Assembly (NCBI GenBank): GCA_022360155.1
Contig: JAKSDJ010000999.1
Coordinates: 1 to 40,703 of the forward strand
DNA length: 40,703 nucleotides
Direction: 5' to 3'
Origin: Chloroflexales bacterium
Lineage (GTDB): Bacteria; Chloroflexota; Chloroflexia; Chloroflexales; Chloroflexaceae
This document shows, piece after piece, positions 34,128 through 40,703 of this stretch (position 1 is its first letter; the number at the start of each line of letters is the position of its first letter). The translations under genes were made by a program, and so were the position numbers. The notes below the pieces were generated by a model. It had not been told where the DNA came from. It searched no databases and was given only the letters and a program-made list of their open reading frames with translations.

Positions 34128-37028
34128 TTAGAGGGAGGGCAGGATCCCCAAGGCTCTGGCCGTAGCAATCGCTTGGGTCCGGTTGTGGACGCCGAGTTTG
34201 CCGTAGATATTGCGGTTGTGGACCTTGACCGTATGCAGCGAGAGGAAAAGCCTGGTCGCGATTTCCGAATTGGTTAGCCCCTCGGCGATGAGTTGGAGCA
34301 CTTCGATTTCGCGATCACTTAACGGCTCGATGAGAGCAGGGGAGCGGGGGTGCAAGGATGCAAGGGCGCTTTCTTTCTCCCCTACTTCTTTGTCCCTCTG
34401 CCCTTCTGCGAGAAACGCATCTAGTAGTTTGCTCACATAATCTACTGCAATCCCGCGGACTGCTGCCTGCTGAAGTATCTTTGCCATCGGCAGGCCCTCA
34501 TCCACAAAGATGCGAACGTAGCCTCCCGGCTCAGCCAGGTTGAGGGCTTGCTCCAGCAAGATCATCGCCCGGTCTATATCGCCCCTGGCTTGAAAGACCA
34601 ACGCTTGGAGGATTAGCATCTCGATCACTCTCGTCGTTCGTCCTCCCGCTTCGGCTACCTCGATCAGCCGCTCTAGCAGCCTTTGCGCCTCATCGAGTCG
34701 GTCTTGAGCCATAAGAATCCGGGCTAGTACCACATACTCAATTTCGTGCAGAAATGTGGGGTCTCCATCGATGTCCAGTCCGCATTCTTTGGCCCATTGG
34801 GAGGCAACCTCCAGTTTCCCTTGTGTTAGCCATATCCGCGCTTGCCAGGCTGCCATCAGGTTCGTGATCCAGGGAGGGACATCCGATTCTCGGCCGATTT
34901 TCTCCATCTTGCGGATGATCTTTTCGGCGTCGGCCATCTCCCCTTTGGCAAACAGAACCCTTACCAGACACAGATGGCTCCAGCCAAGCACAGCCACGTC
35001 ACGTCCCTGCTCGCTCAGGTCAACGCCTTTTTTTACATACGCTATGGCTCTGTCCAGATCATTCCGCTCGCCCAAAATCTCGCCCCAGACCGCGAATAAC
35101 GACCCTGCCATCGCCGTTTGCGACAACCCGCTTTCGGTTGCAAGTTGAGACTGTTGCTGACAGATTTCAATGACTCGTTGCAACTGGCCTTGCTGCCTCA
35201 GGGTGATAGCCAGTTTCAGGCTAGCAATCAAAATAAGGTAGATGTTACCCGCCGCTTTACTTGCTTTTAGTGCTTCTAATCGGGCCTGATAGGTTGCCAT
35301 CATCTCACCGTTGAAACTATGGGCATCCCCTAAGACAATGGCCGCGCTGCTGCGCCAGGCTGAGTCTTGCTTGGGCAGATATTCAAGCGCCTGGCGTGAG
35401 TATTGAATGATCTCCAACGCATCCCCCCGGAAAGAGGCTATAAAAGCCCGAATGGCAGCTACCCGACCTTGCAGCGTTACCTTGTTCAGATCAAGCAGTC
35501 GGCCCGCGCCTCCCGGCGAGGATCCGATAATATCAGTGGAGGTGGATCTGAGAGCTTGTTCGGCTGCTTGTAAACTCAGTTCAGCCGCTTGCTGTTGACC
35601 GTTTATGAATAGAACCCAGGCCCGAAAGATGCAGAGCCGTGGTCTGGCGGATACCTGGTCGGCAGGCAATGCTTTCAACCAGCCCCATAATTTGGTGTGT
35701 TCACCACGCCCCCAGACAGCTTCAGCCAATTCTTCGATTAGGTACGCCGCCCGCTGGAAATCCCCGGCGCGCAGCGCATACTCTATCGCCTCATCAGTGA
35801 ACCCTTCCTGCTCGAACCAATCGCTGGCCCGGTGATGCAAAATTGACACCTGCTCTGGTTGGGTTTGGTGCAGGCGCTGACGCAGCAAATCGGCAAAGAG
35901 ATGGTGATAGCGATACCAACGCCGCTCTTCATCCAGGGGAACAATGAACAAGTTGGCGTGTTCAAGATGTTCCAGAGTTTCTTGACTCTGGGCGCTTTGC
36001 GGGGAGATTGGTAATTGGAGATTATCAGCCGCCTGGTCATCACTTTCCAATCTCCAATCTTCAATCTCTAATCTCCCCGCCACGGCATCACACAGAGGGC
36101 CGCACAGGCGGTCGAGGACGGACGTTTGCAGCAAGAAAGTCTGAATACTTTCGGGTTGCTGTTCCAGGACTTCTTCAACCAGATAGTCCAGTACATAACG
36201 GTGGCTACCGCTGAACAATTTGATGAAGCGGCTGGCGTCTTCGCGTCCTTGCATTGAAATGGCAGCCAGTTGCAGGCCGGCAATCCAGCCTTCGGTCCGA
36301 GTTTCTAGGGTGGCGATGTCTTCCGCCGAAAGGTTCAGGCCCATTGCTTGGTTGAGAAATGCGGCGGCTTCGGAGGCGGTAAAACGTAAGTCCGTAGCCC
36401 GCAGTTCGGTCAATTGCCCTCGGACGCGTAGTCGGGCCAGGGGGAGGGGCGGATCCTCACGGGTGGCGATGACCAGGTGCAGTTGGGGCGGCATGTGTTC
36501 CAGTAGAAAAGTGAGCGCGTCGTGGATGAGTGGGACTTCGATCAGGTGATAGTCATCGAGGACGAGGATAATCTGGTTGGGGAGAGCGGCAACATCGTTG
36601 ATGACAGCGGTCAGGACGGCCTCAGTCGGCGGTGGCTGAGGAGCTTGAAGTGCGCGCAGGGTTCCTTTTCCGATGTTAGCTTCAATGTTCTGCAAAGCAG
36701 CAACGACGTAGGTCAGAAAGCGGACGGGGTCGTTGTCGGCATCGTCAAGGGAGAGCCAGGCAACTTGATTTACGATTTTGGATTTACGATTTACGATTTG
36801 ACTTTCTTTTGCGGCATCCAATCGTAAATCGTCATTCGTAAATCGTAAATTGTTCAGCCAACTGCTAACCAGGGTGGTTTTGCCAAAGCCGGCCGGGGCG
36901 GAGATGAAGGTCAGCTTGCGAAGCAACCCCTCGTTCAGCCGCTCGATCAGACGTGGGCGGGGGACGACGCTCGATGTGGGGCGGGGCGGGGGAATATAAA
37001 GTTTGGTTTGCAGCAGGGGCATTTCCAT
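34128..37028 (-). CDS. LAL-type (MalT-like) LuxR-family transcriptional activator
   Basis: A 966-aa regulator. The N-terminal NTPase has Walker A APAGFGKTTL (about 44-53) and Walker B ILVLDDYHLI, followed by a winged helix segment and TPR-like helices (about 430-880). The C-terminal LuxR HTH is complete: LSDREIEVLQLIAEGLTNSE then LHTVKVHNRNIYGKLGVHNR. Such proteins activate promoters on ATP and ligand binding. Two palindromic repeat insertions lie in frame: one after Walker A (36767-36850) and one between the NTPase and helical parts (36001-36078). Walker A, Walker B and the HTH are unharmed, so it is probably functional. It likely controls elements A, B and C. Confidence 0.93.
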   Translation of the reverse strand: MEMPLLQTKLYIPPPRPTSSVVPRPRLIERLNEGLLRKLTFISAPAGFGKTTLVSSWLNNLRFTNDDLRLDAAKESQIVNRKSKIVNQVAWLSLDDADNDPVRFLTYVVAALQNIEANIGKGTLRALQAPQPPPTEAVLTAVINDVAALPNQIILVLDDYHLIEVPLIHDALTFLLEHMPPQLHLVIATREDPPLPLARLRVRGQLTELRATDLRFTASEAAAFLNQAMGLNLSAEDIATLETRTEGWIAGLQLAAISMQGREDASRFIKLFSGSHRYVLDYLVEEVLEQQPESIQTFLLQTSVLDRLCGPLCDAVAGRLEIEDWRLESDDQAADNLQLPISPQSAQSQETLEHLEHANLFIVPLDEERRWYRYHHLFADLLRQRLHQTQPEQVSILHHRASDWFEQEGFTDEAIEYALRAGDFQRAAYLIEELAEAVWGRGEHTKLWGWLKALPADQVSARPRLCIFRAWVLFINGQQQAAELSLQAAEQALRSTSTDIIGSSPGGAGRLLDLNKVTLQGRVAAIRAFIASFRGDALEIIQYSRQALEYLPKQDSAWRSSAAIVLGDAHSFNGEMMATYQARLEALKASKAAGNIYLILIASLKLAITLRQQGQLQRVIEICQQQSQLATESGLSQTAMAGSLFAVWGEILGERNDLDRAIAYVKKGVDLSEQGRDVAVLGWSHLCLVRVLFAKGEMADAEKIIRKMEKIGRESDVPPWITNLMAAWQARIWLTQGKLEVASQWAKECGLDIDGDPTFLHEIEYVVLARILMAQDRLDEAQRLLERLIEVAEAGGRTTRVIEMLILQALVFQARGDIDRAMILLEQALNLAEPGGYVRIFVDEGLPMAKILQQAAVRGIAVDYVSKLLDAFLAEGQRDKEVGEKESALASLHPRSPALIEPLSDREIEVLQLIAEGLTNSEIATRLFLSLHTVKVHNRNIYGKLGVHNRTQAIATARALGILPSL
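36001..36078. repeat. 78-bp palindromic insertion inside the LAL gene
   Basis: The ends are inverted: GGGGAGATTGGTAATTGGAG at the left and, at the right, AATCTCCAATC...CTAATCTCCCC. It encodes the low-complexity insert RLEIEDWRLESDDQ and LQLPISP, absent from normal LAL proteins. The length is a multiple of three, so the frame is kept. Confidence 0.65.
36767..36850. repeat. 84-bp palindromic insertion inside the LAL gene (GATTTACGATTTAC type)
   Basis: The left arm is built of GATTTACGATTT units and the right arm of AATCGTAAATCG units, its reverse complement. It encodes the insert NDDLRLDAAKESQIVNRKSK right after the Walker A helix, before the conserved VAWLSLDDADNDP. 84 bp equals 28 codons, so the frame is kept. 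Confidence 0.7.
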
Positions 37029-37109
37029 AAGGCCAGTATGCTCCTTCCCCGTGCCAATAACTACAAGTTTATGACCTGCGGTCAGAGGTGGCGAAATAAT
37101 CCTTTGAGG

Positions 37110-37301
37110 CTAAATAGCGCTACGGAATAGCATCTCATTCGCCATAATATTATTGGCCGTTGTGGCGGCATCTTCGGGCACAGTAAGCCGCTGGAGAACG
37201 TAAAATTCAGCGAAGAGGGTGAAGATGGTCATGATCAGTAACCCGAACCCGGCCACTCTTGCATAAGTAGGTGGTGATGTTTCGGCGATACGGTTTGTCA
37301 T
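37110..37301 (-). pseudogene. Truncated DUF4386 membrane protein fragment
   Basis: 63 codons: YARVAGFGLLIMTIFTLFAE then VPEDAATTANNIMANEMLFR, the N-terminal first helix and conserved loop of DUF4386 proteins (usually about 220-240 aa). It ends at a TAG after FRSAI, and no continuation is found downstream before the LAL gene. A 3'-deleted remnant. Confidence 0.65.
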
Positions 37302-37329
37302 TTCACTTCCTCCTGATTTTTAGGTTCTG

Positions 37330-38338
37330 TTAGGTATGTTTCACAGTTATGACGACATGTCCCCTTTTGTGTCCTTTTTCAACATACCGGTGAGCCTCAG
37401 CCGTCTGTTCCAACGGATAGCATTTATCGATGACCAATTGTATCTTCCCCGCCTCAATCAACTCTTTAAGAGAAATCAGGTCTTCAGTCCTTTGGGGTGA
37501 CAGCACGCATATGACTTTCTTGCCGCCTATTATGTTCGTCCAGAGCATTTCAAGCAGCTGTCTGATCTTAAAGCTGGCTAAGAGATAGCCGTCCGTTTTG
37601 CTTGAGCGAGCTTTTACACCGTGAAAACGAACTCCTGCCTAGTATGTCAAAAATAAGATCATAGGTCTCACCACTTTGGGTAAAATCCTCTTTCGTGTAA
37701 TCAATCACCTTATCAGCTCCCAGAGATTTCACCAATTCCAATCTCGGAGTACTACATACCCCAGTCATTTCTGCGCCAGAATCCCTGGCAAGCTGGATCG
37801 CGATAGCACCTATCCCTCCAGAAGCCCCATTGATAAGAACTTTCTGTCCACTCTGAATACTGACTTCTCGCAGAAGATACAATGCGGTCATTCCTCCACT
37901 GGGAACGGCAGCAGCTTCCGCATAGGTCATATTGGCGGGTTTGATTGCCAGTAACCCGTCTTTAGACATACAGAGATACTTGGCATCAGCGCCCATGCTT
38001 TGACCGCGATAGCCAAAAACCTGGTCGCCTTCGTTGAATCGCTTTACATCCTTTCCTGTTGCTTCAATCTCCCCGGCAAACTCACTCCCCAGTATGTTTA
38101 TTCGTAGTTTTCTGAGACCAAAAGCTATTCGCGCGAGGAGCCAGAAGAAGAAAGGCATATTGAACTTGCGCGGGGTAATATGTCTAAAATCACGAGCTAT
38201 CATATCCCCGTAATTTACGGTTGTCGCATACACTCTTATCAGTACTTCAGTGTCCTTGGGTGTAGGTTTTGCTACCTCTCTGAGCTGAAGAACATCGGGT
38301 GGTCTGTATTCTGTTTATACAATCGCTTTCAAAAGCAT
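37330..38338 (-). pseudogene. MDR-family NAD(P)-dependent alcohol dehydrogenase/quinone reductase, broken
   Basis: A medium-chain dehydrogenase-like protein with the GroES part (ILGSEFAGEIEATGKDVKRF) and Rossmann part (LINGASGGIGAIAIQLA), ending with the typical [15 protein letters not shown]. Two lesions break it: a TAA at 38315-38317 inside the N-terminus (AIV then TEYRPPDVLQL) and a one-base insertion near 37588, after which the frame reads [22 protein letters not shown] precedes the ATG at 38336-38338. A shorter protein from an internal start would still lack its C-terminal quarter. Confidence 0.85.
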
Positions 38339-38476
38339 TTCTCCTTTCCAGATCGAAGCAATCCCAGTCCACGCTGATCTCGTCGCCCATGCGTCTATCA
38401 AGAATAGGGGGACATGTTTGCAGATCACCGAAATGTCCCCCGTTCACCGTAGCGTGTGTCCGCTGACCGTCGTTCA

Positions 38477-39355
38477 TTAGCGCTGCTCGGGTGACTCCTC
38501 CTTGCGCTGCTCGCCCTCATGCGCTGCCCGGTCGACGAGGCCGGCGCAGTGCTTCACCTTCAGATACGTGTCAACCCCGTACAGACCGAGCTGCCTCCGC
38601 AGCCGGGACGGCAGTAAGGATGCCGCCTCCTCCCGATCTACCACTTCCGGCTCTGCGACCGAGTAGCTAACGCCCTTGTTCTCGATCTCACACTTCCCCG
38701 CCACAAGCACATTCTTCAGCCAATCCACGTCCTCTCCGTAGGGAAGCAGGATCAGGAATCCATCAGGCGTGGGCTCGGCCAATATGGGCGTCTCGTGCTC
38801 CCTTCCCGATCTGCACCCGCTGTGCCGGATAACTGCCGCGTACCAGCCCTTGCGACCGGCGAGCTTCATCATGGCGAGGTCCAAGATGCGTTTGAACTTA
38901 GTTAAACTTTCTATGGCTTCCAGACGCGAAAAACCGTGACATACAAATAAATCCGGTTTCGGATTCGTGGGCGACCACTCTATCGTTTGACACACATTGA
39001 TGCGCTCGGTTGATGGTTTGTTGCGCTTTACGTATGATCTCACTCATGGTGAACGGTTGGAAGACGGCGCAGTAGGCGCCGATACATCACGCGTGGCGAA
39101 CGTGGCCGCACGTCCATTTATCTGAACCTGCCGTTCGTCAACCTGTGCCTTTTTGGCGTTCTGATGCGACAAGAAGCCTTCCCAAAAGTCTAAACTGAGT
39201 TCTTTGTTAAACGCGCGTACGCCGTCGATGATCGGCCGGTAGCGCGAACGGAAAGCCGCCACCATGAACGCCTGTAGCACCAGGGTGGGGATGACTACCC
39301 ACTTGATAAAGCGGAATAGCCAGCGCATAACGGGCTTTCTCTGCTCCGTAGACAT
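38477..39355 (-). pseudogene. F420-type reductase gene split by an insertion (copy 2)
   Basis: The 5' part (39355 to about 39203) encodes MSTEQRKPVMRWLFRFIKWV up to VRAFNK; the 3' part (about 38893 to 38477) resumes at KRILDLAMM and carries AAVIRHSGCRSGREHETPI. Between them is the 309-bp element at 38894-39202, which brings stops in frame. Otherwise it matches the intact copy at 27267-27815 along its length. GAGGAGG precedes the ATG at 39353-39355. Confidence 0.9.
38894..39202. mobile_element. 309-bp MITE-like insertion with terminal inverted repeats
   Basis: The left end is GAACTTAGTTAAACTTT and the reverse complement of the right end is GAACTCAGTTTAGACTTT: an imperfect inverted repeat of about 17 bp. 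Copy 1 of the cassette shows the empty site (GATGCGTTTGTTAAACGC); the insertion is flanked by TTT on both sides, a likely 3-bp target duplication. No transposase is recognisable; a minus-strand frame starting MSEIIRKAQQTINRAHQ is short and unidentified. Probably a non-autonomous element. Confidence 0.75.
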
Positions 39356-39419
39356 CGTTCAACCTCCTCTTTAGGCGCTCGACGAGAGACCGCCAAGATC
39401 ACGCGGCGAGCTTGCGATC

Positions 39420-39527
39420 TTACTTTCCCCTGTCCTTATACACCGACACGAACCAAAGCACTCCAACCCCCAGGAAGAAAACCCCTAAACCACCGAAGAA
39501 GAAACCCAACATTTGAAGCTGTTCCAT
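39420..39527 (-). CDS. 35-aa single-pass membrane peptide (copy 2)
   Basis: It begins MEQLQMLGFFFGGLGVFFLG and ends FVSVYKDRGK, with AAGGAGGAGGTC immediately before the ATG at 39525-39527. It differs from the copy-1 peptide mainly by conservative changes (I/V, A/V) and a shorter tail. Both copies keep start, ribosome site and frame. Confidence 0.75.
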   Translation of the reverse strand: MEQLQMLGFFFGGLGVFFLGVGVLWFVSVYKDRGK

Positions 39528-39553
39528 GACCTCCTCCTTGTTGGTGCAAACGA

Positions 39554-39670
39554 TTACACGCCCCCCAATCGATACAGCTTCCAAACTTGAAAACTGGCTT
39601 TTTGTAGCGCAAGAACGACTGGCTTGCCCAGCAAGCTTGTTCCCCCCAGAACCAAAATTCTTTTTTGCAT
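39554..39670 (-). pseudogene. 38-aa stub of an NAD-dependent epimerase/NmrA-like gene
   Basis: The ATG (39668-39670) after GGGAGGAGCG encodes MQKRILVLGGTSLLGKPVVL, the first Rossmann strand and GGTxxLG loop of atypical SDR/epimerase proteins. It stops after 38 codons at YRLGGV, with no Rossmann continuation. Full-length relatives are about 250-330 aa. The same truncated end exists in copy 1, so the truncation predates the cassette duplication. Confidence 0.65.
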
Positions 39671-39692
39671 GATCGCTCCTCCCTTTTCAGGA

Positions 39693-39860
39693 CTATCCCG
39701 CCACGAGCAACATCACACCAACCAGCGCGAATACACCCAGGAGTAGGAGTATCAGCAAACCCCAAATCGTCCAATTCCGAACCTTTTGTTCTGTCTCTGT
39801 CAGCGGGCGAATGTCGTTCTTGTGCTTCTGTTCCAGCGCAGCACCAATGGCAACGCCCAA
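39693..39860 (-). CDS. Small membrane protein, 5' end probably lost (copy 2)
   Basis: A frame of 55 codons from a TTG at 39858-39860: LGVAIGAALEQKHKNDIRPL, then TETEQKVRNW and a helix ILLLLGVFALVGVMLLVAG. It resembles short proteins with an N-terminal glycine-rich helix, a polar middle and a C-terminal helix. There is a stop just before the frame (TGA four codons upstream) and no good start, so the N-terminus is probably missing. The copy-1 version is clearly broken. Confidence 0.5.
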   Translation of the reverse strand: MGVAIGAALEQKHKNDIRPLTETEQKVRNWTIWGLLILLLLGVFALVGVMLLVAG

Positions 39861-39888
39861 TCCTATACCAAATCAGGCAATCCTACCG

Positions 39889-40695
39889 TCAGGCGTCGTC
39901 ATCGCAGGTTCTGCCATCGCAAAGCATGTCCCCGCTCATAAGCAACTCGGCAAACCGCTTCGTGAAGCGCGCTGCCGGCGCCCCATCAATGATGTCGTGG
40001 TCGAACGAGAGCGTGAGGCAGAGGTGCTCATGCGCCTCGAAGCGGCCGTTTATGCAGACCGGGCGCTCGACGATGCTGCCGACCCCGACGAGGACCGTCG
40101 CGCCGCTGAGTGGTACGATCCACATCGGGCTAGGGCCAAACATGCCAACGGCCGTCACCCCGACGACACCATAGCGCCGGGCCATACCGACGTTGCGCGC
40201 GGCCATGCGCACGAATGTGGTAAACAGGAAGGGCGGAATCAGCCGAAAAAGCCAGGTCATTCCAGACAGCGACCCGAGCGGCGAGTCGGGCTGTTGCTGT
40301 GCCGCGCGGAGCTCGTTGTGAATCTGGTGATAGGTCTTTGTACCTGCGGCGCGGACGGCAAGCATGTCAGGCACACTCTGGCCGCCGATCTCACGCTCGA
40401 CAGGCACGCTGATCGTCACGTCGTCGAGCAGGAAGAGCCGGCCCCCTTTGCGCAGCGCGTTGAATATGGGGTTCTCGGCGACGGTGCGAGCGAGACAGGC
40501 GACGACATAGGCCGTGAGCGAGAGACTCTCCCCAGTGCGCGCATGGTGCTCGCGCATGCGGCGCCGCGGCGCGCTGATATCCACCTCGGTACACGTATGG
40601 ATATTGTTGTGCTCGCGGCCAACCGTTGCGCTGGCCGCTACCATGCGGCGATTCACGCTGACTGGCATAACATGGTAGTCTCGATTGTGCTTCAT
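39889..40695 (-). CDS. Stand-alone 2-oxoacid dehydrogenase E2-type acyltransferase catalytic domain (intact copy)
   Basis: A 268-aa protein matching only the catalytic domain of dihydrolipoamide acyltransferases (CAT-like trimer fold). N-terminal part: NNIHTCTEVDISAPRRRMRE and SLTAYVVACLARTVAENP. C-terminal part: YGVVGVTAVGMFGPSPMW and the active-site HDIIDG within LTLSFDHDIIDGAPAARF. No lipoyl or E1/E3-binding domain and no E1/E3 genes are present, so it is not an ordinary dehydrogenase-complex subunit; an acyl-CoA-dependent transferase is plausible. GAGGCGAG directly precedes the ATG at 40693-40695, eight bases from the window end. Confidence 0.85.
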   Translation of the reverse strand: MKHNRDYHVMPVSVNRRMVAASATVGREHNNIHTCTEVDISAPRRRMREHHARTGESLSLTAYVVACLARTVAENPIFNALRKGGRLFLLDDVTISVPVEREIGGQSVPDMLAVRAAGTKTYHQIHNELRAAQQQPDSPLGSLSGMTWLFRLIPPFLFTTFVRMAARNVGMARRYGVVGVTAVGMFGPSPMWIVPLSGATVLVGVGSIVERPVCINGRFEAHEHLCLTLSFDHDIIDGAPAARFTKRFAELLMSGDMLCDGRTCDDDA

Positions 40696-40703
40696 CTCGC
40701 CTC

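Larger units (their letters stand above)
38423..40703 (-). repeat. Duplicated cassette, copy 2 (runs off the window end)
   Basis: Same gene order and orientation as 27189-29031. Here the acyltransferase is intact and the small membrane protein largely intact, while the reductase is split by a 309-bp insertion. The upstream limit is outside the window. Confidence 0.85.

Noticed and set aside
36767-36850. Short direct repeats as a CRISPR array
   Set aside because: The repeats are palindromic, only a few units long, lack regular spacers and lie in frame within a coding gene.
37568-38233. 221-codon dehydrogenase frame as a complete gene
   Set aside because: It lacks the normal N-terminus (TAA at 38315) and its C-terminal quarter is in another frame after a one-base insertion.
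39436-39774. 112-codon minus-strand open frame as a gene
   Set aside because: It overlaps three better-supported small frames (membrane protein, epimerase stub, 35-aa peptide) in other frames.

Overview
The window looks like one contig from a member of the Chloroflexota. This is a phylum-level inference. It rests on the style of the proteins (a DICT-like/STAS signalling protein, a ChlI/ChlD-type fused chelatase, a long MalT-like LuxR regulator, Ser/Thr kinase-TPR proteins), on the rpmH-rnpA-yidC-jag block and on many short palindromic repeats. No rRNA, tRNA or CRISPR array was found.

Region 1 (1-9.1 kb, all minus strand) is housekeeping. It reads rpmH, rnpA, yidC, jag, a PfkB sugar kinase and a decayed GAF histidine kinase, with a triple-S1-domain RNA-binding protein and a fused AAA+/VWA chelatase upstream. 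dnaA is not next to rpmH.

Region 2 (9.4-16.3 kb, plus strand) carries a membrane Ser/Thr kinase with TPR repeats overlapping an adenylate-kinase-like gene, a thiol peroxidase with a near-consensus promoter, a DICT/STAS signalling protein and a radical SAM protein of the DNA-modification/repair type.

Region 3 (16.3-27.2 kb, minus strand) is accessory. It holds a Uma2 nuclease, a 5'-truncated HAMP-STAS gene whose start lies in a small inverted-repeat element, a visibly GC-rich membrane/hydrolase/membrane operon, a CrtI-like oxidoreductase, a CPBP protease remnant, and two class C beta-lactamase-like hydrolases flanking a UGT-type glycosyltransferase.

Region 4 (27.2-40.7 kb, minus strand) is the most unusual part. 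A cassette occurs twice as direct repeats about 11 kb apart. It contains an E2-type acyltransferase catalytic domain, a small membrane protein, an epimerase stub, a 35-37 aa membrane peptide and an F420-type reductase. The copies have decayed reciprocally: the acyltransferase is intact only in copy 2 and the reductase only in copy 1. Between them lies a cluster headed by a 966-aa LAL (LuxR) regulator: an alpha/beta hydrolase, an 87-aa protein with a condensation-domain acyltransferase, and two degraded genes. Three transcription units there share a long upstream element with an exactly conserved 18-bp -35/-10 spacing, which looks like a regulon of the adjacent regulator. Inserted elements, a 23-bp tandem duplication, frameshifts and in-frame stops mark this region as actively decaying.
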